From Teretinema zuelzerae (GTDB lineage: Bacteria; Spirochaetota; Spirochaetia; Treponematales; Treponemataceae), in the NCBI RefSeq assembly GCF_021021555.1, contig NZ_JAINWA010000003.1, positions 1,612,001 through 1,676,000 of the forward strand: a stretch of 64,000 bases of DNA, in the 5' to 3' direction. Positions 17,968-26,146 of the stretch are shown here, piece by piece. Within the stretch, counting starts at the first letter, position 1. Each line of letters begins with the position of its first letter. The translations under genes and the position numbers were made by a program. Under the pieces are notes generated by a model, which was not told the DNA's origin, did not search any database, and saw only the letters and a list, made by a program, of their open reading frames with translations.

Positions 17968-18042
17968 GGAGCCGTCCAACCGGCGTCGATCGACGCCGGT
18001 TGCGCGGCTCCTTACAGTTTCCGGACGGCGGTTACGCCGTCC
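17968..18042 (-). other. two hairpins between binding protein and ATPase genes
   Basis: Right after the binding-protein stop comes an 8-bp stem GGACGGCG / CGCCGTCC (18023-18042). Beyond it is a very strong hairpin: a 24-nt perfect palindrome (17978-18001, arms AACCGGCGTC and GACGCCGGTT) extended by GGAGCCG / CGGCTCC (17968-18011). There is no U tract, so these are more likely 3' mRNA-stabilising structures than a full terminator. Confidence 0.6.
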
Positions 18043-18057
18043 CTGGACAAAATGTTA

Positions 18058-19131
18058 TTACTTGATTTGATCGGCTGTGTAGTAGCCGCTGTCGATGAGA
18101 GCTGCGGTAACGTTGTCTTTGGTTACGATGGTGGACTCGAGCAGATACGAAGGAACAACCTTTACGCCGTTATCGTAGGTCTTGGTGTCGTTAACCTGCG
18201 CGGGTTTTCCTTCAAGAAGGGCGACAGCCATCTGGACAGCCTGTTTTGCGAGAGCGCGGGTATCCTTGAAAATCGTGGAATACTGCTCGCCGGCGAGGAT
18301 GGATTTGACTGAGGGAAGCTCAGCGTCCTGTCCGGAAACGAACGGCATGGGAGTTGATCCCTTTCCGTAGCCTACGCCCTTGAGGGAGGAAAGGATTCCG
18401 AGGCTGATTCCGTCGTAGGGGGAGAGAACAGCGTCGATCTTGCGGTTGGTGTAGAATGCGGAAAGAAGGTTGTCCATGCGGGCCTGGGCGGTTGCGCCGT
18501 CCCAGCGAAGGGTGGAAACCTTGTCCATGCCGGTCTGTCCCGATCCGACAACGACTTTTCCTGCCTTGATGTAGGGATCGAGGACGGACATTGCGCCGTT
18601 ATAGAAGAAGTAGGCGTTATTGTCGTCGGGAGATCCGCCGAACAGTTCGATGTAGAAGGGGCCCTTAGCGGTCTTGAGATTAAGAGCGGCTTCGAGGGTG
18701 GACGCCTGCTGTACGCCGACCTTGAAGTTGTCGAAGGTTACGTAGTAGCTGACGAAGGGTGATTTCCGGATAAGGCGGTCGTACGCGATTACCGGAACCT
18801 TGTTTTCGTTTGCTTTTTCCAGAACCTTGGTCATGGATTCGCCGTCGATCGCGGCTATAACCAGAATGTTCACGCCTTTGGTGATCATGTTCTCAATCTG
18901 GGAAATCTGGTTTTCAACAACGTCTTCAGCGTATTGAAGATCGACCTTGAATCCGAGTTTTTCAAACTCCGCTTTCATGTTTCCGCCGTCTGCGATCCAG
19001 CGAGCTGATGATTTTGTGGGCATCGAAATACCGACAGTACCGACGGTCTTCTTTCCAGCTTCTGCTGTACCGCCTGCGAAAAGCGAAGCGGCGAGACCGA
19101 GCGCGACAAGCGCCGACATCAGTTTCTTCAT
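18058..19131 (-). CDS. chvE: periplasmic sugar-binding protein, ChvE/GguE-like
   Basis: 357-residue receptor of the CUT2 importer. It has a cleavable Sec signal ([21 protein letters not shown], no lipobox Cys), then the Peripla_BP_4 fold with [16 protein letters not shown] and [10 protein letters not shown], which are typical of ChvE-like multiple-sugar receptors (arabinose, galactose, glucose, xylose). Ribosome site GGAGGAG. First gene of an operon with the double ATPase, permease and GalT-GalK. Its promoter carries the same operator as the araBAD operon, so L-arabinose is the most likely inducer and at least one of the substrates (inference). Confidence 0.9.
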   Translation of the reverse strand: MKKLMSALVALGLAASLFAGGTAEAGKKTVGTVGISMPTKSSARWIADGGNMKAEFEKLGFKVDLQYAEDVVENQISQIENMITKGVNILVIAAIDGESMTKVLEKANENKVPVIAYDRLIRKSPFVSYYVTFDNFKVGVQQASTLEAALNLKTAKGPFYIELFGGSPDDNNAYFFYNGAMSVLDPYIKAGKVVVGSGQTGMDKVSTLRWDGATAQARMDNLLSAFYTNRKIDAVLSPYDGISLGILSSLKGVGYGKGSTPMPFVSGQDAELPSVKSILAGEQYSTIFKDTRALAKQAVQMAVALLEGKPAQVNDTKTYDNGVKVVPSYLLESTIVTKDNVTAALIDSGYYTADQIK

Positions 19132-19184
19132 ATGTTACTCCTCCTTAGGAAATGAACGGAAAACAGCCGTTCCCTGTATTAAAA

Positions 19185-19239
19185 GCGTGTAGGTACACGC
19201 CCTGTGTCTAATACTATGAGGGCTTCGCTGGTTTGTCAA
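19185..19239 (-). promoter_or_regulatory. arabinose-type promoter and operator of the ABC importer operon
   Basis: On the minus strand: TTGACA (19239-19234), 17 bp, TAGTAT (19216-19211), then the perfect operator palindrome GCGTGTA-CC-TACACGC (19200-19185) starting just past the expected transcription start. The same arrangement stands before the regulator-araBAD operon. Confidence 0.78.
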
Positions 19240-19305
19240 ACGGAATAAGTGAAAAAAACCGTTTTTTTAGAAAATAAAACCGGTTTACATACGCTTTTTT
19301 TACAA

Positions 19306-19320
19306 GCGTGGACGTACACA
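19306..19320. promoter_or_regulatory. second, upstream copy of the arabinose operator
   Basis: GCGTGGACGTACACA matches the GCGTGTA-N2-TACACGC operator with few changes. Its centre is about 121 bp upstream of the operator at 19185-19200, a distance that would allow DNA looping by a tetrameric LacI-type repressor. Confidence 0.55.
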
Positions 19321-19334
19321 TTTACTAAACACCA

Positions 19335-19372
19335 TAAAAAAAGACCGTTCTGCTCTGTTGCAGAACGGTCTT
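19335..19372 (-). terminator. terminator of the araBAD operon
   Basis: On the minus strand, a perfect 13-bp stem (AAGACCGTTCTGC and its complement, 19360-19372 with 19341-19353) with a 6-nt loop is followed by a run of U (A run 19335-19342 on the plus strand). It lies about 37 bp past the araD stop. Confidence 0.9.
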
Positions 19373-19408
19373 AATGCGAGATTTTGGGTGCCTGTGTCTA
19401 CGCCGGAA

Positions 19409-20134
19409 TCAGCGGCAGGTTTGCCCGTAATACGCGTTCGGCCCATGCTTGCGGGAGTAATGCTTGCCGACGATATAGTCGGGCAAAGGCTTCGCGCCGG
19501 GATTGATCTGCCGGGTAAGATAGGCCATGCGAGCGACTTCCTCGAGAACCGCGCCGTTATACACGGCCTTAGCCGCGCTCGCGCCCCAGGCGAAGGGGCC
19601 GTGGCCGCCTACGAGCACCATAGACACCTCGTCTGGATTAAGCTTTCCCGCGCGGAAATGATCGACTATGAGGTCGCCGGTTTCCTTTTCGTAGTCGCGC
19701 TCGACCGCTTCCTTCGAGAGGTACGGAGTGCAGGGAACCGGAACCTGGATATGATCCGCGTGCGTCGTCCCGAACAGGGGAATATCCATGCATGCCTGCG
19801 CCCACGCGACCGCGTGAGTCGAATGCGTGTGGATGATGCCCCGGACGAGAGCTCCGTCATGCGCGGTGAACTCGCGGTAGAGAACGAGATGAGTCGGCGT
19901 ATCGGATGAAGGATTCAGGGATCCCTCAACCGTCTTGCCTTCCAGATCGATCACCACCATATCCTCGGCCTTGAGATCGGGATAGGGAACCCCTGACGGC
20001 TTTATGGCGAAAACGCCTGCGCGGGGGTCGAAGGCGGATACGTTTCCCCAGGTGTACAACGCGAGACCCCGCACGGGGATCTCGCAGTTCGCTTCCCAGG
20101 CTTCCTCTTTGAGGGAGGCATAGGGAGACGCCAT
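19409..20134 (-). CDS. araD: L-ribulose-5-phosphate 4-epimerase
   Basis: Converts L-ribulose-5-phosphate to D-xylulose-5-phosphate, the last step of L-arabinose catabolism. The 241-residue class II aldolase/epimerase shows GNVSA, KPSGVPY, SSDTPTH, the zinc pair HTHSTHA, a third His in GHGPFAWG, and the C-terminal YYGQ motif. Its ATG overlaps the araA stop codon (TAATG), and AGGA lies inside the end of araA, so translation is coupled. The longer in-frame extension is rejected for this reason. Confidence 0.95.
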   Translation of the reverse strand: MASPYASLKEEAWEANCEIPVRGLALYTWGNVSAFDPRAGVFAIKPSGVPYPDLKAEDMVVIDLEGKTVEGSLNPSSDTPTHLVLYREFTAHDGALVRGIIHTHSTHAVAWAQACMDIPLFGTTHADHIQVPVPCTPYLSKEAVERDYEKETGDLIVDHFRAGKLNPDEVSMVLVGGHGPFAWGASAAKAVYNGAVLEEVARMAYLTRQINPGAKPLPDYIVGKHYSRKHGPNAYYGQTCR

Positions 20135-21639
20135 TATTTCCTCCAGGCGGCCGCGTTCCAGCGGAGCTCGTTCCGGAAGACGTTCACGGTTGTATTCTTG
20201 TCTATGGCGATGCACTCTATTCCGACCATTTCAGCCCAGTCGCGAACCATGTCGGTATCGACGATGTTCGAGAACGCGGTGTGGTGTCCGCCTCCGGCGA
20301 GAATCCAGGATTCGGCTGAAACGCGGAGATTGGGCTCGGGTTTCCAGAGCACGCGGGCGACGGGAAGCTTGGGGAAGGGCTTCGGCGGAGTCACGACGTT
20401 CACTTCGTTTATGACGCAGCGGAAGCGGTTGCCGAAATCCACGACGGCCGCGCAGATGGCGGGACCGGGCTTTCCGGTGAACACGAGGCGGGCAGGATCT
20501 TCCTTGTCCCCGATTCCCAGCTGGTGCACTTCCAGGGTCGGTTTAGCCGCTGCGATAGAGGGACAGACTTCGAGCATGTGCGCGCCGAGATTCATCTCGT
20601 TGCCCGGCTCGAAGTGGTAGGTGTAGTCTTCCATGAACGAATCGCCGAGTCCCTGTCCTCCGCCGCCGAGGCCGGAGGACATAACCTTGAAGGTGCGGAC
20701 CATTGCGGCAGTCTTCCAGTCGCCCTCTCCGGAGAAGCCGAAGCCGTCCGCCATGAGGCGCTGGCAGGCAAGGCCGGGAAGCTGCTTCATTCCGTGGAGA
20801 TCCTGGAAATTGGTTGTGAACGCGTTGATGTTCCGTTCCGCGAAGAATCGGCGCATGGCGAGCTCGATGCGGGCCTGTTCTCCGATCTGCTTCAGGGCAT
20901 AGGCGCGATCCTTCCCCCACTGGATATCGTATTCTGCTTCATACACTTTGATCTGCGCCGCGATTTCGGCTTCCGAGACCTTGTTCATATACTCGACGAG
21001 GTCTCCGATTCCGTAATACGGGACAGACCAGCCGAGCTGGATCATCGCCTCGACCTTGTCTCCGTCCGTGACGGCTACCTCGCGCATATTGTCGCCGAAG
21101 CGTGCGATTCTGAGATTTTTGCCGTCAGCGACGGCGATTCCCGCGCGCATCCACAGCGCGATGCGGCTGCGGGTTTCATCCTCGCCCCAGTGTCCGACTA
21201 TGACCTTGCGGGGTTTTTCCATCCTGGCGGTGATGAAGCCGAACTCCCGGTCGCCGTGGGCGGATTGATTGAGATTCATGAAATCCATGTCGATGCTGTC
21301 GTAGGGAATGTCGCGGTTAAACTGGGTGTTGAGCTGCAGCAGAGGCTTTTTGTAGGAATTGAGTCCCGCAATCCACATCTTCGCGGGGCTGAAGGTGTGC
21401 ATCCAGGCGATCACGCCGGCGCACTTGGCGTTCGCGTTCGCTTCTTCGAGGACGGCGCGGATTCCCTCGGACGTAAGAACCGTGGGCTTCCATACGATTT
21501 TACAGGGCATGCGCGCATCGGCATTCAGGGATTCGACGACTTTGCGCGAATCGTCCGCCACCTGGCGAAGGGTCTCGTCTCCGTAGAGGTCCTGACTTCC
21601 CGTCACGAACCAGAATTCATACTGTTTCAGATCGATCAT
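20134..21639 (-). CDS. araA: L-arabinose isomerase
   Basis: Isomerises L-arabinose to L-ribulose; cytoplasmic, Mn2+-dependent. The 501 residues match the length of E. coli AraA. Recognisable blocks are FWFVTGSQDLYGDETL at the N-terminus, WMHTFSPAKMWI, TTNFQDLHGMKQLPGLACQR and GEGDWKTAAMVR (metal-ligand regions), and ILAGGGHHTAFS near the C-terminus. The start overlaps the araB stop (ATGA) and the end overlaps the araD start, giving a fully coupled operon. Confidence 0.97.
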   Translation of the reverse strand: MIDLKQYEFWFVTGSQDLYGDETLRQVADDSRKVVESLNADARMPCKIVWKPTVLTSEGIRAVLEEANANAKCAGVIAWMHTFSPAKMWIAGLNSYKKPLLQLNTQFNRDIPYDSIDMDFMNLNQSAHGDREFGFITARMEKPRKVIVGHWGEDETRSRIALWMRAGIAVADGKNLRIARFGDNMREVAVTDGDKVEAMIQLGWSVPYYGIGDLVEYMNKVSEAEIAAQIKVYEAEYDIQWGKDRAYALKQIGEQARIELAMRRFFAERNINAFTTNFQDLHGMKQLPGLACQRLMADGFGFSGEGDWKTAAMVRTFKVMSSGLGGGGQGLGDSFMEDYTYHFEPGNEMNLGAHMLEVCPSIAAAKPTLEVHQLGIGDKEDPARLVFTGKPGPAICAAVVDFGNRFRCVINEVNVVTPPKPFPKLPVARVLWKPEPNLRVSAESWILAGGGHHTAFSNIVDTDMVRDWAEMVGIECIAIDKNTTVNVFRNELRWNAAAWRK

Positions 21640-23333
21640 TTGGTTTCTCCTTCGATGAATTCGCCCATCTTTCTATAGCGGGCGTAAAGCTTCTCGTATA
21701 TCGCGACGTTCGACGGATCGGGCTTGTGAACCCGCTCGGTTCCGGCGGACAGGGCTTTCTGCGCGGTGAATACGTCAGGATACAGCTTCGCGGCGGTGGC
21801 GGCGAATACGGCGGCTCCGATGGCGCAGGACTGGTCTCCGGCGGTCACCTGGATTTCGCGGTTCGTCACGTCTGCGAGGATCTGCATGCCGAGCTTGCTT
21901 TTCCGGGCGACTCCTCCGATCGCCATGATGCGTTCGATTTTAATACCGCCCGCTTCGAAGGCTTCGATGATGGCCCGGGCGCCGAAAGCAGTCGCTTCCA
22001 GCAGGGCGCGCATGAGGGCGGGAGCGTCGGTTCCCAGCTTGATGCCGGAAATCGCGGCGGCGAGCTTCTGGTTCGCCCACGGTGTTCTCCGTCCGTTCAC
22101 CCAGTCGAGGGCGACGGGAGAGGATTCGGAGGGAGATATATCGGCGGCCGCTGCTTCAAGTTCCGCGAGAAGCTTTTTCTCGATCGCCTCGACGGCTTCC
22201 GAACCGAGCCCGGGAAGGCCGGCTTCCGCGAAATGCCTAAGCGGCCACATGAGGAGGTTGCGGTACCAGGCGTAATAATCGCCGTAGGCCGACTGGCCCG
22301 CTTCGTAGCCGATCCAGTCCGCGACGACGGAGCCGTCGACCTGGCCGCAAATTCCGCCGATCAGCTTTTCGCCCTCGGGAGTTGAGGGCTTAGGCCCGAT
22401 GATGACGTCGCAGGTCGAAGTTCCGATGCTCTTCACGAGAGTGCCGGGGGCGGCGTCTCCGCCGACGGCGCCGATGTGGGCGTCGTACGCGCCGACGCAG
22501 ACGATTACCGATTCAGCCAGCCCGAGCTTCTTCGCCCATTCGGGGGTGAGCGTTCCGGCGGAAGTATCGGTAGTCCAGGTTTCGGTGCCGAGAGAATCGC
22601 GGATTGCGGAGAGCTTCGGATCGAGGCGGTCGAAGAACTCATGGGGGGGATAGCCGCCCCACTCGGCATGCCACATGATCTTGTGTCCGGCGGCGCAGCG
22701 GCTCCGCTTGATTTTTGAAGGATGGGTCGTACCGGTCATTACAGCGGTGATCCAGTCGCAGTGCTCGACGGCGGTGACGGCCGCAGCGGCGACTTTCGGG
22801 TTTTTCCTGATGGTATGGAGGATCTTCGCCCAGAACCATTCGGAAGAATATACGCCGCCCATGTATTTGGTGTAATCGGTGCCGCCCCAGGAACGGGAGA
22901 CCTTGTTGATCTCGTCGGCCTCGGCTACGGAGGTGTGGTCCTTCCAGAGGATGAACATCGCGTCAGGGTCTTCAGCGAACGAATCGAGAAGGGCCAGGGG
23001 CGTACCGTTCGCGTCTGCAAGAACGGGGGTCGAGCCGGTCGTGTCGACGCTGATCGCTCGGATTTTTCCGGCTATGGAGGGGGAGCCGGGAGACGCTTCG
23101 TCGGCCTGCTTTACGGCAGAGCGGACGGCCTCGGCAAGGCTTTCCACATAATCGAGAGGATGCTGGCGGAACCGGTCTTCCCTGGGATTGCAGAAAAGCC
23201 CTTTTTTCCAGCGGGGATAATACACGACATGGGATCCGGCGACTTCGCCGTTCGCCGCGTCCAAAATCACGACGCGCACGGAATCGGAGCCGAAATCGGC
23301 GCCTGCTACGTACTGTTCTGATGGTTTGATCAT
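21636..23333 (-). CDS. araB: L-ribulokinase, FGGY family
   Basis: Phosphorylates L-ribulose to L-ribulose-5-phosphate. The 565 residues equal the E. coli AraB length. N-terminal FGGY signature GADFGSDSVRVVILD, DTTGSTPVLAD, CGAYDAHIGAVGGDA and the C-terminal kinase motif IGGVARKSKLGMQI are present. The start is the ATG behind AAGGAGA, which overlaps the regulator's stop codon (ATGA). The much longer in-frame extension runs into the regulator gene and is rejected. It ends in an ATGA overlap with araA. Confidence 0.96.
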   Translation of the reverse strand: MIKPSEQYVAGADFGSDSVRVVILDAANGEVAGSHVVYYPRWKKGLFCNPREDRFRQHPLDYVESLAEAVRSAVKQADEASPGSPSIAGKIRAISVDTTGSTPVLADANGTPLALLDSFAEDPDAMFILWKDHTSVAEADEINKVSRSWGGTDYTKYMGGVYSSEWFWAKILHTIRKNPKVAAAAVTAVEHCDWITAVMTGTTHPSKIKRSRCAAGHKIMWHAEWGGYPPHEFFDRLDPKLSAIRDSLGTETWTTDTSAGTLTPEWAKKLGLAESVIVCVGAYDAHIGAVGGDAAPGTLVKSIGTSTCDVIIGPKPSTPEGEKLIGGICGQVDGSVVADWIGYEAGQSAYGDYYAWYRNLLMWPLRHFAEAGLPGLGSEAVEAIEKKLLAELEAAAADISPSESSPVALDWVNGRRTPWANQKLAAAISGIKLGTDAPALMRALLEATAFGARAIIEAFEAGGIKIERIMAIGGVARKSKLGMQILADVTNREIQVTAGDQSCAIGAAVFAATAAKLYPDVFTAQKALSAGTERVHKPDPSNVAIYEKLYARYRKMGEFIEGETK

Positions 23334-24346
23334 ACAAGATTCTCCTTGAAAAAAATATCGAATGGCATTTCGATGAGTCTTTCGCTCTCGGCGTCGAGAA
23401 CTATTTTCCGGTACAATTGATGCAATACGTGGCGGCCTTGTTCTTCCGGTCGCTGGGATATGAGGCAATCGAGGCGGCCCGACGACAGCGCTTCCCTGTT
23501 CAGGGCGACGAGGTCGAACCCGACGATGACGATGCGATCCTTCACCCCCCGCTTGAACGCCCAGTCGCCCGCCAGATGCACCGCGGCGGACACGCCGAAG
23601 ATGCCGCGAAGTTCGGGACAGGAGGCGAGGATGAAGTCCAGCGAATCGTCCATCCGCTCTTCGTGAAGCTCGGGACAGGGGACATCGAAAACCTGCACCC
23701 CGGGCCGGGAAGAAAACCAGGCGCGGAACCCCCGCGCCCGTTCGTTCAGATTAAAGGCCTGCGAATAGGGACGAAGAACCGCGAAGGGTCCTCTGCCGTC
23801 GCAAAGCATGTCCATCATACGCCCCGCCAGAAAGCCGCCTCCGAAAGGATTCTGAGCCACGGTCACCGCCGCCTCGGATCCCGGAAGCGGCGAGTCTATG
23901 AGGGCGTAGGGAGTCGAGCCGCCGTAGAGCTTAAGGAGCCGTTCGGTTTCGTCCTGCATTACCGGCGCGACGACCCAGGCGGCGCAGTTTGCGTTCGCCA
24001 TCTGCTCGAAGGCGTTCCGCAAAGATTCAGCGTCGGGTCGGGAAAAGGTGAAGAGCTCCAGCGAAAACGAAAAGGCTGAAAGCTCCTCCGCGGCGAGACG
24101 CAGGCCCTCCCATATAAGAACCCAATAATTGCTTTCCTTCTCGAGCTCGGGGACGAGCACGCCGATGAGGTAGCGCTTATTCCGTTTCAGGTGGCGCGCA
24201 AGAGGATTCGGCTGGTAGCCTTCCTGGTCGATGATAGCCTTAACGCGCGCGCGCGTAGCCTCAGAAACCCGGCCGCGGTTGTGAAGAACCCGGTCTACTG
24301 TTCCGATGGATACGCCTGCGAGTTTTGCTATCTCTGTCACCGTCAT
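23330..24346 (-). CDS. araR: LacI-family arabinose regulator (AraR-like)
   Basis: 338-residue repressor. An N-terminal LacI helix-turn-helix (MTVTEIAKLAGVSIGTVDRV, then LHNRGRVSE) is joined to a periplasmic-binding-protein-like sugar domain. It is the first gene of the operon with araB, araA and araD, overlapping araB by 4 nt. Operators of one type lie at its own promoter and before the ABC importer, so it probably autoregulates and controls both units with L-arabinose as inducer (inference). The ATG after AAGGA is preferred to a GTG six codons upstream. Closely related to the LacI gene ending at 25007. Confidence 0.88.
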   Translation of the reverse strand: MTVTEIAKLAGVSIGTVDRVLHNRGRVSEATRARVKAIIDQEGYQPNPLARHLKRNKRYLIGVLVPELEKESNYWVLIWEGLRLAAEELSAFSFSLELFTFSRPDAESLRNAFEQMANANCAAWVVAPVMQDETERLLKLYGGSTPYALIDSPLPGSEAAVTVAQNPFGGGFLAGRMMDMLCDGRGPFAVLRPYSQAFNLNERARGFRAWFSSRPGVQVFDVPCPELHEERMDDSLDFILASCPELRGIFGVSAAVHLAGDWAFKRGVKDRIVIVGFDLVALNREALSSGRLDCLISQRPEEQGRHVLHQLYRKIVLDAESERLIEMPFDIFFKENLV

Positions 24347-24370
24347 GTGCGTGTTCCTTAACACAAAAAT

Positions 24371-24418
24371 GCGTGTACCTACACACCGGATACTAACAGA
24401 TCAGTCTTGCGCTGTCAA
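24371..24418 (-). promoter_or_regulatory. promoter and operator of the araR-araBAD operon
   Basis: On the minus strand: TTGACA (24418-24413), 17 bp, TAGTAT (24395-24390), then the operator GTGTGTA-GG-TACACGC (24386-24371), one mismatch from perfect symmetry, over the expected transcription start. Identical in layout to the ABC importer promoter at 19185-19239. Confidence 0.8.
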
Positions 24419-24483
24419 TAATTTTATTTCTCATAAAACCTTAAATTTACGTTATATATCGGATTATCTGGAAAAAGTATTGA

Positions 24484-24512
24484 TTGACAGGCCTAAAACC
24501 CTGCCCTATTAT
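24484..24512 (+). promoter_or_regulatory. promoter placed for a leaderless mRNA
   Basis: Consensus -35 TTGACA (24484-24489), 17 bp, -10 TATTAT (24507-24512). The ATG of the next gene begins 7 nt after the -10 box, so transcription should start at or next to the A of the start codon. Confidence 0.75.
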
Positions 24513-24518
24513 CGTTTC

Positions 24519-25004
24519 ATGTCCAAAAAAACGTTCGATTTCCTGCCCGAACATGAAGAGGTCCTTGCATACACGCTCGCCAGGCTCCCGTACGGAAGAA
24601 CAGAAGCCGGCGCGATAGCCGACGGCGCGAATCCCGAATCCCTGCCGAAGCCGACCGGCGACGCTTCAACCTGGGGACTGTTCTACGAAACGGCCGACGC
24701 TGTCGGATTTTTCGCCCATGCTTCAGAATCGCCGATGGATCTGCTGATCCGCTCTTCATCGCATGAAGAGGCTCCCCGCGCCGTTCACCTGAAAATTGCC
24801 AAAAGAGATTTGTTTTCCGCCGTCGTACCCGTTGGCAGAAAGCCGGCGAACGCTCTTGCGGCATTCATCGGCCGTTTGTCGGCGCGCTTTTTCGCTTCCG
24901 AGGAAGAAACGCTGTCGATCCGATGGAAAGACGGAGAAGTTGAAAAAAAACTGTTGTTCTTCGGCGATAAATTCGGAGAAACATTCCCCTCGTTCCGAGC
25001 ATAA
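24519..25004 (+). CDS. hypothetical protein, predicted leaderless
   Basis: 161-residue soluble protein that I do not recognise. It has an alternating pattern with candidate strands (GLFYETADAVGFFAH, LLIRSS, SIRWKDGEVEKKLLFFGD), a helix LAAFIGRLSARFFASEE and no signal peptide or membrane segment. The start is taken at the ATG just after the -10 box; longer in-frame starts would lie upstream of the promoter. There is no Shine-Dalgarno sequence. It sits alone between two LacI genes, converging on the second with a 2-bp gap. Confidence 0.6.
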   Translation: MSKKTFDFLPEHEEVLAYTLARLPYGRTEAGAIADGANPESLPKPTGDASTWGLFYETADAVGFFAHASESPMDLLIRSSSHEEAPRAVHLKIAKRDLFSAVVPVGRKPANALAAFIGRLSARFFASEEETLSIRWKDGEVEKKLLFFGDKFGETFPSFRA

Positions 25005-25006
25005 CC

Positions 25007-26041
25007 TTAGCCCTGAAGATTCTCCCGGAAAAAGATGTCCATCGGAATCGCGATATCTGAACGTGTCTCGTCCTCGAGAACAAGACAGCGGTACAGTTGC
25101 TGCATGACAAGCCGCCCCTGCTCTTCCGGCCGCTGCGAAATAAGGCAATCGATTTTCCCGGTCGAAAGCAGCATGCGGTTCGGAGGGACAAGATCGTATC
25201 CGATTATCCTGACATCGGTTTGGGGATTCCCCGACCTGAAGCCGCGGGAGCACAGATAATCGGTGATGGTGTGAACCATCGACGAAACGATGAACACCCC
25301 GCGCAAATCCGGAAGTTCCCGCAGCAGAGATTCGAGGGCGGAAAGCATCTGGCGGGGCTCGTTTTCCTGGCATACCACGTCCCTGACGATGACGCCGGGC
25401 CGGCCGGCAAACCAGGAAGCGAAGCCGCGGGCGCGCTCGTTCAGGTTGAAAGCCTCGTTGTAGGGTCTGATGACGGCGAAGGGTCCGCCAGAGTGCGAGA
25501 CCAGATCCATGAGCCTCCCAGCGAGAACGCCGCCCTGGAACGGGTCCTGGGCTACGGTGGTCAGGGGACAGGCTCCGGGAAGCGGACAGTCGATGAAGGC
25601 GTAGGGAACAGGATTCTCGACGTCCATGAGCAGCACGAGCGTTTCGTCCTGCATTACCGGCGCGATTATCCACGCGCTGCAATCGGAAGAGGTCATCCGC
25701 TCGAAGGCGGAGAGAAACGAAGATCGGACGGGACGTACGAACTCGAAAAGCTCGAGCTCGAAAGAGAAGGCTGACAGAGTCGCGGCGGCCGCGGCGATGC
25801 CGTCGTAGATCAGCTTCCAATAGGTGCTTTCCTTGGCTAATTCCGGAATAAGGACGCCGATCCGGTATTTCAGGTTTTTCTTCAAATGCCGCGCAAGCGG
25901 ATTCGCCTGATACCGGCTTTCTTCGATAATTTTTTGGACCTTCGCGCGGGTTTCTTCCGAAACCCTGCCGCGGTTATGAAGAACGCGGTCCACGGTTCCG
26001 ATCGAAACTCCCGCCTTTTTCGCTATCTCTGTGACTGTCAT
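25007..26041 (-). CDS. LacI-family sugar regulator, paralogue of AraR
   Basis: 344-residue repressor with the same N-terminal helix-turn-helix as the araR-like gene (MTVTEIAKKAGVSIGTVDRV) and a very similar sugar-binding domain (APVMQDET, LISQRPEEQGR, the PF(A)VIRPY block and the C-terminus all shared). The near-identical recognition helix implies overlapping DNA targets. The effector site has diverged, so it may answer to another pentose or oligosaccharide (inference). Ribosome site GGGGAAAG. Own promoter at 26062-26090. Faces the leaderless gene at its 3' end. Confidence 0.85.
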   Translation of the reverse strand: MTVTEIAKKAGVSIGTVDRVLHNRGRVSEETRAKVQKIIEESRYQANPLARHLKKNLKYRIGVLIPELAKESTYWKLIYDGIAAAAATLSAFSFELELFEFVRPVRSSFLSAFERMTSSDCSAWIIAPVMQDETLVLLMDVENPVPYAFIDCPLPGACPLTTVAQDPFQGGVLAGRLMDLVSHSGGPFAVIRPYNEAFNLNERARGFASWFAGRPGVIVRDVVCQENEPRQMLSALESLLRELPDLRGVFIVSSMVHTITDYLCSRGFRSGNPQTDVRIIGYDLVPPNRMLLSTGKIDCLISQRPEEQGRLVMQQLYRCLVLEDETRSDIAIPMDIFFRENLQG

Positions 26042-26061
26042 TTTCTTTCCCCAAGGCCATC

Positions 26062-26090
26062 AGTATACACAGAAAAACCGCGTCTTTGAA
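26062..26090 (-). promoter_or_regulatory. promoter of the second LacI gene
   Basis: On the minus strand: TTCAAA (26090-26085), 17 bp, TATACT (26067-26062), about 20 nt before the start codon. It is back-to-back with the promoter of the ArsR-like gene. Confidence 0.55.
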
Positions 26091-26108
26091 GAGATATAAA
26101 AAAAAGAC

Positions 26109-26138
26109 TTGTAACTTATCGATAAAAGTAGATATACT
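26109..26138 (+). promoter_or_regulatory. promoter with TTATCGATAA palindrome for the ArsR-like gene
   Basis: -35 TTGTAA (26109-26114), 18-bp spacer, -10 TATACT (26133-26138). The spacer contains ACTTATCGATAAAAGT with a perfect 10-bp core TTATCGATAA (26116-26125), a likely autoregulatory operator. The ATG follows 8 nt after the -10 box, with no Shine-Dalgarno sequence. Confidence 0.62.
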
Positions 26139-26146
26139 TCGTTATC

